From Planctomycetales bacterium (lineage in GTDB: Bacteria > Planctomycetota > Planctomycetia > Planctomycetales > Planctomycetaceae): a stretch of 51,767 bases of DNA. Both the position numbers and the translations under genes were made by a program. The stretch covers positions 1-51,767 of the forward strand of contig JAPLOA010000073.1 of assembly GCA_026400835.1 (NCBI GenBank), given 5' to 3'. A model generated the notes under the pieces. It searched no databases. It was not told where the DNA came from and was given only the letters and a program-made list of their open reading frames with translations. Shown piece by piece: positions 8,582 through 17,874 of this stretch; within the stretch, counting starts at the first letter, position 1, and each line of letters starts with the position of its first letter.

Positions 8582-11548
8582 ATGCTTAGTCCCGCTGAAT
8601 CTGTGGGTTTGTTTGGGTCGACTCTCGACAATCGCGTGCGCAAGGCGGCGCAGCGGGTTGGTGATGGTGCGTTGGCTCGCATTTCGGAACGGCTGCGGAC
8701 CGATGCGATGGCGAATGCTGTCTGCTACGAACGCGATGGTGTCGAAGAACCTGTTCGCATCATGTTGCGTCCGCTGCTGGCGATGCCGGAACAGCTCAGC
8801 TATGTGGATCATGTCTGCCTGAAGCTTTCCGAAGCATTGAAGCGTTTGCCGGATCTGTATCTGAAAGACGAACAGGTCCGGCAAATTCTGGCGATCACTC
8901 CCGAAGAGGAACATTGGCTGCGCGATACCTGGACTCCTCAGCATCAGCAGCATAACCCGATCTATGGTCGCCTTGATGCGGTCTGCGATTTTACATCCGC
9001 AGGCTGGCAGGAATCGCTGCTGTTTCTTGAGCCCAATCTTTCCGGCGTGGGAGGCATTCATTACGCCCCGCTGGCCGAGCAGCTTGTCATGCATGATGTC
9101 GTGCCGACTCTATTGGCGCAAGATCCGGAACTGGATATCGAGTTACCTCGTGACCAGCGAGAATTATTCCTGCAGGTGCTGATTGATCATGCTCGCGCGA
9201 TCGGTCGAAACAGCTGTCGCCTGTGTCTTGTGGAGCCGAAGTATGCTCAGGACGGGCCAAACGAGCAGTCTATTCTGAGGCAGCATCTTTCGGAGCTCCA
9301 TGGACTGACGATCGTTCATGCAGACCCGCGTGAACTGCGCGTTGAGGGCGATGAGGTTTACTACGAAGATGTCCAGATCGACGTCGCCTATCGTGACTAT
9401 GAAATGCGAGATCTGGTGGCACTGGAACAGGAGATCGGGAAGCCTCTGGAAGCCATGCGTTTGCTGTTTCGGCAGAACCGAGTTGTCTCGTCGATGGTCG
9501 GAGATTTCGATCATAAGAGCTGCTGGGAATTGATGACAGATGAATCCATCGCATCGCGATTATTCACGGCCGAAGAACGACGTCTGTTCAGGCGGCATGT
9601 CCTTTGGACTCGAATCATCGGTGATCGCCGCACGACGCTTCCGCACGGCAAGGAAGGACACTTGCTGGACTTTGCGAAGAAGAATCGTGAACGTCTGGTG
9701 ATGAAGCCGAATCGCGGTTACGGTGGCAAAGGTGTTACGCTGGGAGCCGCTACGGACCCGGCAGAATGGGATCGTCTGATCGATGACGCGGCGACATTCT
9801 ATACTGATCCGGAACAGTCGTGGGTGCTGCAGTCGGTCGCTCGCCTGCCGGTCCATGAGTTCCCGATCGTCGGCCCCAACGGCACTGTGTTTGAAGAGCC
9901 GTTCTATTCGGTCATGGGATTTGCCTCAACAGAGAACGGCCTGGGAATACTCTGCCGAGTCTCCCAAAAGCAGGTCGTTAACGTCGCACAGCACGGCGGG
10001 CTGGCGGCGGTGTTGATCGCTCGTCCTCCGCGAGAACTTAAAATGCCGCGCCGAACTCCGGTGCGCACGGAAGGTGCCGAACAGACACTTCGCGCGAAGA
10101 TCTCGGAGTTGTTACATCTGGATCAGACGATCGGCCTGATGGGCTGGGACGAAGAAACCAAGATGCCGTCCATGGGGCGTGTGCAGCGCGGCGAGCAGCT
10201 GGCGACTCTGGAAGGACTTCGTCACTCAATGCTTACGGCCGACAGTCTGGGCGATCTGGTCGAAGAAGTTGCTCAGCAACGAGAGGGCGATGATCGCTGG
10301 TCGCGAGAACTGGCGTTGATTCGGCGACTGCGACGTCAGGCCTTGTCGCTTCCGGAGGATCTGGTGCGAGATCTCGCGAAGGCAAAATCTCGCTCGCTGG
10401 GCGCATGGGAAGACGCCTACGCACAGGCCGACTTTTCTTTATTCGCGCCGTCATTTGAGAAGCTGCTGACTCTGGTCCGGGAGCGAGCGGTCACGTTGTC
10501 TCGAGGCGGTGACCCGTATGATGCAATGCTGGAGGAACATGAACCCGGTATGAGCCGTTCGCGTCTCGAGCCCGTGCTGGCTGATCTGAAACTGAAGCTT
10601 GTTCCACTGGTGGAGAAATGGTCGTCGGAAACGGCAAATGATCACAGCCTGTTAGACGGAAGAGTATTTGCCGAAGCCGGCCAGTGGGATCTATGCCGTC
10701 GAATCCTTACCGCGATTGGATTCGATTTCGAACGCGGGCGAATGGATCGATCAACTCATCCATTTACATCGCAGATGGGCATTCACGATGTGCGCCTGAC
10801 CGTTCGACTGCGGGAGTCCGATCTTCCCAGCGCCGTATTGACTGCGCTGCATGAAGGTGGTCATGGGCTTTATGATCAGGGCTTCATGCCAACAGACCGC
10901 GATTCATTTCTGGGGGAAGCGCCCAGCATGGGATTGCATGAATCGCAATCTCGGCTCTGGGAAAATCATGTGGGGCGAAGTCGAGCGTTCTGGGATCGAT
11001 GGTTTCCGACCATCGAGGCCATCTTTCCGGATGCATCCGCTGGTCTGACTGGTGAAACATTCTTCCGAGTCGTGAATGCCGTGCGTCGCGAGTCGGTCCG
11101 AGTGAACTCCGATGAAGTCTCCTATCATCTGCATATCTTGCTGCGTTACGAACTGGAGTTGGCACTGATATCAGGCGATCTCAGTGTGTCAGATTTGCCT
11201 GCGGCGTGGAACGAACGTAGTCGAGCTCTACTGGGAATCCTGCCTGAGAACGATCGCGAAGGAGTGCTTCAGGATTCTCACTGGGCCGCCGGGATGTTCG
11301 GCTATTTCCCGTCGTATACGATAGGAAGTTTGTATGCCGCTCAATTGACGGAGGCCTATCAATCGTCGCACGGAATGACGGGTGATCTGGATGGCGGTGA
11401 GTTTCAGCATCTCCTGGCCTGGCTCAGAAGTCAGGTCCATCAAACAGGACATCGCATGGCCGCTGAAGACATTCTTCGTAAAGTCACCGGGTCCGGTCTG
11501 GATGCCAGCGCCTTCTTCCGTCACATCGAACGCAATCGTCAGCGATAG
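8582..11548 (+). CDS. Fusion of circularly permuted ATP-grasp ligase-like domain with M32 metallocarboxypeptidase
   Basis: A 988-aa two-part protein. Residues 1 to about 485 resemble the circularly permuted ATP-grasp/glutathionylspermidine-synthase-like family: FLEPNLSGVGG (about 154-164), and the nucleotide-binding stretch VMKPNRGYGGKG (residues 373-384) followed by WVLQSVARLPVHEFP. Residues from about 500 are a complete peptidase family M32 domain (thermostable carboxypeptidase Taq type): an N-terminal LMGWDEETKMP, the zinc motif HEGGH (His757, Glu758, His761), ESQSRLWENHVG with the third zinc ligand Glu, and late conserved SYTIGSLYAAQL. Each half is about full family length. The gene begins one base after htpG's stop. 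The predicted activities are peptide or amide bond formation and carboxypeptidase cleavage; a substrate cannot be named. Assignment of the M32 half is confident, the ATP-grasp half moderately so. Confidence 0.85.
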   Translation: MLSPAESVGLFGSTLDNRVRKAAQRVGDGALARISERLRTDAMANAVCYERDGVEEPVRIMLRPLLAMPEQLSYVDHVCLKLSEALKRLPDLYLKDEQVRQILAITPEEEHWLRDTWTPQHQQHNPIYGRLDAVCDFTSAGWQESLLFLEPNLSGVGGIHYAPLAEQLVMHDVVPTLLAQDPELDIELPRDQRELFLQVLIDHARAIGRNSCRLCLVEPKYAQDGPNEQSILRQHLSELHGLTIVHADPRELRVEGDEVYYEDVQIDVAYRDYEMRDLVALEQEIGKPLEAMRLLFRQNRVVSSMVGDFDHKSCWELMTDESIASRLFTAEERRLFRRHVLWTRIIGDRRTTLPHGKEGHLLDFAKKNRERLVMKPNRGYGGKGVTLGAATDPAEWDRLIDDAATFYTDPEQSWVLQSVARLPVHEFPIVGPNGTVFEEPFYSVMGFASTENGLGILCRVSQKQVVNVAQHGGLAAVLIARPPRELKMPRRTPVRTEGAEQTLRAKISELLHLDQTIGLMGWDEETKMPSMGRVQRGEQLATLEGLRHSMLTADSLGDLVEEVAQQREGDDRWSRELALIRRLRRQALSLPEDLVRDLAKAKSRSLGAWEDAYAQADFSLFAPSFEKLLTLVRERAVTLSRGGDPYDAMLEEHEPGMSRSRLEPVLADLKLKLVPLVEKWSSETANDHSLLDGRVFAEAGQWDLCRRILTAIGFDFERGRMDRSTHPFTSQMGIHDVRLTVRLRESDLPSAVLTALHEGGHGLYDQGFMPTDRDSFLGEAPSMGLHESQSRLWENHVGRSRAFWDRWFPTIEAIFPDASAGLTGETFFRVVNAVRRESVRVNSDEVSYHLHILLRYELELALISGDLSVSDLPAAWNERSRALLGILPENDREGVLQDSHWAAGMFGYFPSYTIGSLYAAQLTEAYQSSHGMTGDLDGGEFQHLLAWLRSQVHQTGHRMAAEDILRKVTGSGLDASAFFRHIERNRQR

Positions 11549-11589
11549 TTGCGTCGACTCAGATTGTGAGTGCGGTACAATAACGGAAA

Positions 11590-11642
11590 TCCCGTTGGCG
11601 GAGCGACAGGTGTACCGTACGTCCGTCGCTCCGCCGACGGGA
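11590..11642. repeat. 53-nt inverted repeat with an 18-bp stem
   Basis: TCCCGTTGGCGGAGCGAC (11590-11607) pairs with GTCGCTCCGCCGACGGGA (11625-11642) with one G-U pair, around a 17-base loop. It sits between the fusion gene and the SDR gene. It could end the upstream transcript but has no T-run, and resembles the other palindromic repeats of this genome. Confidence 0.65.
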
Positions 11643-11697
11643 ATGACTGCACGGCTCATACTCATCCCCTCAACAGACTTCAGAAAGACCAGCAATC

Positions 11698-12495
11698 TTG
11701 ACGACTCAACGACCAACAGGCCGAGTTCTCTACGACAACACCGGCCGAGTGATTCTGGTCAGCGGCGGAGCCATGGGGATTGGGCGAGCGATCTGCGAAG
11801 CCTGGCTCAAATCCGGCGCGAGCGTTGTCTGCATGGACGTCAACGACGAGGCTGCAGCCCAACTACCCGACGGTATCGAATTTGTCTACGGCGATACATC
11901 AAACGAAGACGATTGTCGCAACGCGGTCGCCTTTGCGGTGGAATCCCATGGGACCATTGATGTGCTGGTAAACAATGCGGCGATTCAGCCGAAAGCTTCC
12001 TATGTTCCTGTGCATGAGATGCCTAAGGAGCTTTGGGATCGCATGGTCGCTGTGAATTTTACGGGCTACACATTGCTGGCCAGGCATGCGATTCCAATCA
12101 TGCGAAAACAGCAGAGTGGGGTCATCGTGAATATAGCCAGTGGACAGGCTCACCGAACAGCGAGGCAGGTGCCGGCGTATGGCCCGATCAAAGCGGCCAA
12201 CCTGCATCAGACTCGACAATGGGGCGTTGAGTATGCGCGGGAAGGCATCCGAGTTGTTTCGGTTTCCCCGGGCTGTATCAACACACCGATGGTTCACGCG
12301 ACATTGGCCGAGCAGGGCGGAGAAGCTCAGGTTGCTAATCGTCATCCGCTGGGACGCATTGGCCAGCCGGAGGAAATCGCCGCTGCCGTGCTATGGCTTT
12401 CCAGCGACGACGCTGCGTTTATCACGGCAACCGATCTGGAGGTTGACGGTGGGCTGGGAGCCTTCGCAGCGTTCGCCGATCCTTATCCGATGTAG
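11698..12495 (+). CDS. SDR-family NAD(P)-dependent oxidoreductase
   Basis: A 265-aa classical short-chain dehydrogenase/reductase. The Rossmann motif is SGGAMGIGR (residues 22-30), an Asp at 47 after beta-2 points to NAD(H) preference, NNAA is at 92-95, the catalytic Ser148, Tyr161 and Lys165 (YGPIK) are in place, and the SPGCINTPM loop follows. The C-terminal LEVDGGLGAF matches the family end. The start shown is a TTG at 11698; no better ATG precedes the Rossmann motif, since the first in-frame Met is inside it. Substrate is unknown. It converges with the TPR lipoprotein gene 24 bases downstream. Confidence 0.88.
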   Translation: MTTQRPTGRVLYDNTGRVILVSGGAMGIGRAICEAWLKSGASVVCMDVNDEAAAQLPDGIEFVYGDTSNEDDCRNAVAFAVESHGTIDVLVNNAAIQPKASYVPVHEMPKELWDRMVAVNFTGYTLLARHAIPIMRKQQSGVIVNIASGQAHRTARQVPAYGPIKAANLHQTRQWGVEYAREGIRVVSVSPGCINTPMVHATLAEQGGEAQVANRHPLGRIGQPEEIAAAVLWLSSDDAAFITATDLEVDGGLGAFAAFADPYPM

Positions 12496-12519
12496 CAGAA
12501 AACATTCGTTCCTGTCGGG

Positions 12520-15500
12520 CTACTGTTTCTGGCTTGAGTTGTTTCGAACGGCTGTCGAGGTGCTGCGGCGGGTCAAACGGCGACTCTGGTATGTCTTCAC
12601 GAGTTGCTCAATTTCATGTCGCTGCTCCTCGGGAGCAACTTCCTGAGATTTCTGAGCCCAGTTAGCAGCCTGATCCATATCACCGGCCTCGGCGTAGGCG
12701 GCGGCCAGTGTGCTGAGGCAGGACCAGTCTTTGCTGCCAGTCAGCTCAACGGCTTTCTTCGCCATAAAGACGGCTCGCGTTGTATCACGAATGGCCGGAT
12801 CAGGATTCGTTGCCAGCAGCCACGCATAGTTATCCCATGCCCGAGCAAACCCGGGGCTGAGAGAGACTGCACGTTCATAGTCTGCGATGGCCTCTTCAAA
12901 CTTGCCAAGTTTGGCCTGAGCCGCCGCACGATTATTGTACGCTCGGAAGAGATTTGGCTGAAACTCCAGAGCCTTCGTCCACGACTCAACGGCTTTCTCC
13001 ATTTCATTTTTGTTGAAAAGCAGATTGCCGCGATTATACCAGGCTGCCGCATGAGCGGGTTCGAGATCCACTGCATGCTGATAGCATTCAAGGGCTTCAG
13101 ATGCCTTGCCCTGCCCTGCATTGATATTGCCCTTTACATACCACGCATCGGCATGTTTGTCGTCCAGTTCGAGAGCTTCGTCGAGGTCATATATCGCATG
13201 GTCGTCCTGTTGCAATTGGTGACGAGCCAGACCTCGACGATACAATACTTCGGCGGCTTCGGGTTTAGACTCCAGGACCTTTGAGAAATCCTCAATCGCT
13301 TTCTCGTATCGCCCTTCGCGATGCTGCAGCAGACCTCGGCGAATCAGAAGATCAGCGTTTTCAGGTTGTTGTGCCAGAAGAACAGACATGTCTTCAATCG
13401 CAACATTGAATTCTCCCTGCTGTTCGGCCAGCGATGCTCGCATCAGGCGTGCCTGTTCATGAGCTGGATCTGTTTCAAGCAGAGTGTCAAGTTCTTCGCG
13501 GGCTCGGAACTTCTGGTCCAGTTCTGTAAAGCAGCGACTTCTCATCCACTGCAATGTCGCCGTATCGATCGCACGAACAGCATCGCTGTCGAGGTCGTCG
13601 ATCGCGTCCTGATAACGTCCCAGATGAAACTGAGCAACTCCGCGTAAACGGCGTGCTTCAGCGTTGGTTGCGTCCAGTTCCAGCACAGCAGATGCGTCAC
13701 CAATCGCATTCATCCAGTCACGAAGATCTTCATAGACACCGGCTCGGGCCTGAATCGCGGCGACGTTTTCTGGTTCGGCATGAAGCAACGCAGACAGTTC
13801 TGCTTCTGCTTCATTCATTTTTCCGAGACGTGACATCGCCGTTGCTCGCAGCCAGCGAACTTCAGTATTTGAATCTTCATCGGAGAGCTGACTCAGAGCC
13901 TCGATCACACGTTCGTTGTTCTTTTCCGCGGCGGCAATTCCGGCACGCAGCACGGCGGCTGCTTTTGACGACGAATCGGCCTCAGCCAGCATTTCCAGGC
14001 CGGACCGAGCTCCTTCAAAGTTTCCCTGATCCATCTGCAGTTCGCTTCGCAATAAGACGAGTGACGCAGGCATTGATGAGGGAGACGTCTGTGCAATTCG
14101 GTCCAGTAGACTGACCGCTTCCGGAATCTGTTGGTACTTTCGCAGACGAGCGACAAGATCCTTAATCAGTGTTTCGTCGCCTGGCTGCAGTTCCGCAAGA
14201 TGCTGCAGGTCAGCGGTCGCCGCATCCGTTTCGCCAAGCTCATCAAACATCTCCGCACGCTGACGCAGCAACTCTGCGGGATTTGGGTTCAACTGCAACG
14301 CGGCCGTCAGGTCCGTGATCGCCAGTGAGTATTCTGACTGTTGGCCATAGATTTTTGCTCGCATCTGCAATCCATCCAGTGAGTCAGGATGGCCATTGAG
14401 AACTTCTGTAACATCCAGCATCGCTTTTTCCCAGCGTTGCGCGGCGATGTGGAGTTGTGCTCGGGCAAGCAGAGTTTGTTCTGACGAAGAGCCACGTAGA
14501 ATCGCCGAATCGTAATCTGCAAGAGCTTTCTCAGCTTTGCCCTGAGACGCATAGATCTCTGCTCGAAGCTGCAACGCCTCTCTGTGCTGTGGAGCGTTCT
14601 CCAGCAATGCAGAGACTTCCTTCAGAGCCTCTTCTGACTGCCCAACACCAAGAAATGCGCGAGCTTTCTCGATGGCCACTCGTTGCAATCGTTTCGAATC
14701 ACGCTCCTCGGAGTTGCCAGCCTTTGAGTCCGCGGGCTTCGTCGAAGAACTGGAGATCTGATGCAGATCGGCCAGAGCCCGGTCATGGTCGCCTCGTCGA
14801 GTTCGCAATCCAGCGCGGGCCAGCAGTGCGTCGGAATGATGTGAATCGAGCATCAAGGCCTGATCGAAATTTGCTTCCGCGCCGGCGTCGTTACCTGCCG
14901 CCGCAAAGGCTCGCCCTAACTCGTAAGGACAGTTTGCATCTTTGGTGCCGTATTGAACTGCTCGTGAGAGGTCGCTGATGGCATCTTCGGCACGGCCGAG
15001 TTTCATGAGCACTCGACCGCGTTCCAGCCATGGACGATAGTCAGCAGAAGTTAATCGACAGGCCACATTCAGATCCGCGAGTGCTCGATCGAAGTCTTCG
15101 TTTCTTTTCCAGCAGAGACCGCGCTGCAGCCATGCTTCGGAGTTTTCCCGATCAATACCGATGACATGGGTCAGGTCTGTGATTGCTTCATCAGGCTGTG
15201 TTTCCGCGATGGCCAGAGCATGCATCATTCTGGCGCGGATATGATCAGGATCCATCCGCAGAACGGTCTGGAGATCATCCAATGACTTCTCCGGTTCACC
15301 GAGTTTTGCGTAAGCGGTTGCTCGATCAAACCATGCGGCCGAGGTTCTGATTCCCTGCTGAATTGCTTCCGTGTATGACTTCACAGCCAATGCTGTTTCA
15401 CCGGAGGAATCCTGAGCAACTCCCAGCGCAAGCCATGCTTCATGCCATTCGGGTTTTAGTTTGACAGCAGCCGTCAGGTCCGCGATCGAGTCTTTCTCGT

Positions 15501-15747
15501 GCTTCAACGCCGCGTGACTGAGGCCGCGCAGATACCATGCTTCGCTCAGCGCCGGATCGAGCGCAATCGACCGGTTCAGAAGCTGAATGGCTTCCGCATG
15601 TCGCTGAGCTTCTCGATGCTTGAGCGCTGACTGGACCAGACCCCTGGCCTGCTTCTTCTGATCAGCGCAGCCGTTTAGAAAGATCATAAACAGAAAGGCA
15701 AGAAGGGCTAAAGCTGCCAGTGGCATTTTGCTCATTGGTCTTCTCAT
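12520..15747 (-). CDS. Very long TPR-repeat lipoprotein
   Basis: A 1075-aa protein made almost entirely of tetratricopeptide repeats, with many copies of the W-x-x-x-G and A-x-x-x-Y/F-x-x-A-I-x-D-x-x-x-A-I pattern from about residue 35 to the end. The N-terminus is a lipoprotein signal: basic MRRPMSK, a hydrophobic run and a lipobox LNGC with Cys27, so it should be membrane-anchored and face the periplasm. The ATG at 15745-15747 is preferred to the upstream one because GGGAG lies about nine bases before it and the shorter N-terminus is an ideal signal. TPR arrays are protein-binding scaffolds; no partner is evident. It converges with the SDR gene and shares no operon. Confidence 0.88.
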   Translation of the reverse strand: MRRPMSKMPLAALALLAFLFMIFLNGCADQKKQARGLVQSALKHREAQRHAEAIQLLNRSIALDPALSEAWYLRGLSHAALKHEKDSIADLTAAVKLKPEWHEAWLALGVAQDSSGETALAVKSYTEAIQQGIRTSAAWFDRATAYAKLGEPEKSLDDLQTVLRMDPDHIRARMMHALAIAETQPDEAITDLTHVIGIDRENSEAWLQRGLCWKRNEDFDRALADLNVACRLTSADYRPWLERGRVLMKLGRAEDAISDLSRAVQYGTKDANCPYELGRAFAAAGNDAGAEANFDQALMLDSHHSDALLARAGLRTRRGDHDRALADLHQISSSSTKPADSKAGNSEERDSKRLQRVAIEKARAFLGVGQSEEALKEVSALLENAPQHREALQLRAEIYASQGKAEKALADYDSAILRGSSSEQTLLARAQLHIAAQRWEKAMLDVTEVLNGHPDSLDGLQMRAKIYGQQSEYSLAITDLTAALQLNPNPAELLRQRAEMFDELGETDAATADLQHLAELQPGDETLIKDLVARLRKYQQIPEAVSLLDRIAQTSPSSMPASLVLLRSELQMDQGNFEGARSGLEMLAEADSSSKAAAVLRAGIAAAEKNNERVIEALSQLSDEDSNTEVRWLRATAMSRLGKMNEAEAELSALLHAEPENVAAIQARAGVYEDLRDWMNAIGDASAVLELDATNAEARRLRGVAQFHLGRYQDAIDDLDSDAVRAIDTATLQWMRSRCFTELDQKFRAREELDTLLETDPAHEQARLMRASLAEQQGEFNVAIEDMSVLLAQQPENADLLIRRGLLQHREGRYEKAIEDFSKVLESKPEAAEVLYRRGLARHQLQQDDHAIYDLDEALELDDKHADAWYVKGNINAGQGKASEALECYQHAVDLEPAHAAAWYNRGNLLFNKNEMEKAVESWTKALEFQPNLFRAYNNRAAAQAKLGKFEEAIADYERAVSLSPGFARAWDNYAWLLATNPDPAIRDTTRAVFMAKKAVELTGSKDWSCLSTLAAAYAEAGDMDQAANWAQKSQEVAPEEQRHEIEQLVKTYQSRRLTRRSTSTAVRNNSSQKQ

Positions 15748-16120
15748 AAGATGCTCCCAGGACACCACACTGACGTTGCAACCGCCCGTATCGTGAACAT
15801 CGTCGCTGGTGAAACGACACTCCTGTTCGATTCAATGGACAGAGTCAGTTTGATTCGGCAGCTTCACCGCGACCGTTACGGCTTTCCTGAATTACCTTGC
15901 GACTCGGGTTTCTACTGAGCGGATGTCTGCGACAGTCAGATTGCCCAGTTTTCGTGTTCGGAAAATCTGCTCAACTGGCGCGGCAGGGTTGAGAAGACGT
16001 TACTGGCCGAAGTGGCTTTCTGAAGTGTGTAGCGGCTAATGGTCGAAACTCAAGGAGCAGGATTTGCCGATTTGGTACTCCGAAAACCAAGAGCCAATTT
16101 TGAACGAGGCGGGGCGCGTC
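15748..16120. other. Intergenic region without recognised features
   Basis: Between the TPR lipoprotein and the small membrane ORF. No conserved frame, tRNA or strong hairpin was seen. The promoter of the minus-strand TPR gene should be here. Confidence 0.4.
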
Positions 16121-16324
16121 ATGATTCTTCTGAGCATTTTTACGGACGATCAAACCGCAATTCTTGGCTGCTTCGGAGCCATCGCTGTATGTGGGCTGAT
16201 TGCCGCCCTCAGCTTTCGACTTGGTCCAGCCGGTAAATCTCAGTCAACACAGCAGACCACGATTCGCATCACAAGGACGGCAGCTTCTGAGATTACGAAA
16301 TCTCAGGATCGACGTGCTGCCTAG
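16121..16324 (+). CDS. Small single-pass membrane protein, hypothetical
   Basis: A 67-aa frame beginning at ATG 16121 with a GGCGGGG-type ribosome site seven or more bases upstream. After about a dozen residues it has one hydrophobic segment (about residues 12-30, AILGCFGAIAVCGLIAALSF) and then a basic polar tail. No family is recognised. The frame is open further upstream to 16064, but the ATG with the ribosome site is more likely. It converges with the exbD-like gene. It could be a real small protein or chance. Confidence 0.4.
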   Translation: MILLSIFTDDQTAILGCFGAIAVCGLIAALSFRLGPAGKSQSTQQTTIRITRTAASEITKSQDRRAA

Positions 16325-16352
16325 TTGAAGTGGCCGCCACGGATTCGAAGTT

Positions 16353-16805
16353 TTACTTCGGTTGGTTGGCCACGGCGAACCGGATGCTTTGAATTCCGTT
16401 CGCGGCACAGTGTTCGACCAGCTTGCGAATTTCTGCAAACTGGGCGTCGCGATCAGACCTGATACGGACCTCGGGGCGAGCCATTTTTTGTCCAGTTGAA
16501 GCTGCGGAGGTCGCTGAAGCCTGCAGCTCCTGGATGCGTTGCATTACGGTCTCTTCAGAGACGAGATTCCCCGCGATGGACAGTTTCCCATCGCGTTCGA
16601 CTGTAATCGTCAGGCGATACTCTGACGAAGGGTCGTCCGGGTTTCCTCTTTGTGCATCCGGCAGCGCAACTTCCCGGGAGTGTTCACTGCGGACAAAATA
16701 GCTGGCGACCAGAAAGAAAATGATCAGCAGGAACACGACGTCGATCATCGGCGTGATGTTAAACCGAAAGGGAGTTCGCTGGCCTGAAGTATCGGGCAAT
16801 CGCAT
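16353..16805 (-). CDS. ExbD/TolR-family biopolymer transport protein
   Basis: A 150-aa protein with the ExbD/TolR layout: a short cytoplasmic start, one transmembrane helix with the functional Asp (Asp22 in ITPMIDVVFLLIIFFLVAS), and a periplasmic domain ending in a strand-helix-strand block (VRIRSDRDAQFAEIRKLVEH...IQSIRFAV). With ExbB/TolQ these use the proton gradient to energise outer-membrane processes. No ExbB/TolQ partner is within the window near it, which is unusual. The ATG at 16803-16805 with AAGGATGG upstream is preferred over a GTG at 16853. Confidence 0.88.
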   Translation of the reverse strand: MRLPDTSGQRTPFRFNITPMIDVVFLLIIFFLVASYFVRSEHSREVALPDAQRGNPDDPSSEYRLTITVERDGKLSIAGNLVSEETVMQRIQELQASATSAASTGQKMARPEVRIRSDRDAQFAEIRKLVEHCAANGIQSIRFAVANQPK

Positions 16806-16971
16806 TTGATTCCATCCTTGTTGCAGAAGGCCGAGACTCGCCAAAGTACTCACGATTCGTTAGCGGGAGACTGCCGGATTCTGAAGCTCATTCAGCCCAA
16901 ATGATTCATTCAGCGACTCTGATGATCGCTTTTCCGATCATCGTCCCCTGCCGGGCATGGAAATGCGAAAA

Positions 16972-17874
16972 TCAGCTATTGCGAGAACGCAGTTGTTGCT
17001 GCAATTGTTCAGCCATATCGTTCAGTTGAGCCTCATCGCTGCCAGCGAATTGCTCCGCAGTCGACAAAGGCAAACCAAGAAGTTCCTGCAGCAAAATGAT
17101 TCGCCCCATCAGCAAGCCACATGCCTTACCGCGTGCTTCTCCAATCTCTTCACCCTCAAGGCGTGCACGAAGAATTCGAGCGACTTCATCACGATGCAAC
17201 TTGAGTCGAGCGTTATAGAGCATGAGTTGTTCGGGGCTTTGCGAGATCATTTCGAGAACTCCGGCGGCTTCTGAAATTTCCAGGTCGGGAAACAACGTCC
17301 GGACGTCAGCAGAAGACATTTTATCTGCATTCTGCAGGAAGTAGGCCCAACGTTCCGCTGGCATCGCATGATACACATTCTCCGCTGTCGCCTGAAGACT
17401 ATTCAACTGCAAAAGATGAATTTGCAAATCGTCCGTCAGGATCAAGTCGGACGACAACTCCTTGAGCCGAAAATCGAGATGCAACGCCGACGAGTGGGGA
17501 AACATCGGTTCGGTCAGGACGCAGATGCTGATCGCAGGGCGAAGTTCGTAATATTGATTGCCCTCGTACAGTTGGCTGACATAGAGATTGGACACGTAAT
17601 AGGCCAGACGCTGCGCCATTCCGGCTGGTAGTGAAGTCTGCATTTCGATGTTCAGCAACCGCCCGTGTTCGTCCGTTGCAAGAATGTCGAGGATCGAAAG
17701 CTTGTCGTCTTCAGACTGCTTGCCCAAAAATGGATTCAGGATCTCGACATGAGTAATCCGGGGCTGATCCGTAAGAATCGAATTCAGAAAATGAATAGTG
17801 ATACCCGAGTGCTCAGGACTGCCCAACATCAGTTTAAATGCGTAGTCGACGAGGGGACTGATACCGATCGCCAT
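16972..17874 (-). CDS. Rpn-family recombination-promoting nuclease / putative transposase (PD-(D/E)XK)
   Basis: A 300-aa protein of the Rpn/YhgA-like family, which nicks DNA and promotes RecA-independent recombination. The start MAIGISPLVDYAFKLMLG is typical; the nuclease core shows Asp63 (LDILATDE) and the Glu77-x-Gln79 motif (LLNIEMQ), followed by RLAYYVSNLYVSQL. The C-terminus is coiled-coil-like and rich in Glu, Arg and Gln, and ends QLQQQLRSRNS. An open frame runs 63 codons upstream, but the ATG at 17872-17874 is preceded by GGAG (about 17883) and is the family start. One copy of the three-copy foldable element lies about 210 bases upstream in the same orientation. Confidence 0.9.
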   Translation of the reverse strand: MAIGISPLVDYAFKLMLGSPEHSGITIHFLNSILTDQPRITHVEILNPFLGKQSEDDKLSILDILATDEHGRLLNIEMQTSLPAGMAQRLAYYVSNLYVSQLYEGNQYYELRPAISICVLTEPMFPHSSALHLDFRLKELSSDLILTDDLQIHLLQLNSLQATAENVYHAMPAERWAYFLQNADKMSSADVRTLFPDLEISEAAGVLEMISQSPEQLMLYNARLKLHRDEVARILRARLEGEEIGEARGKACGLLMGRIILLQELLGLPLSTAEQFAGSDEAQLNDMAEQLQQQLRSRNS

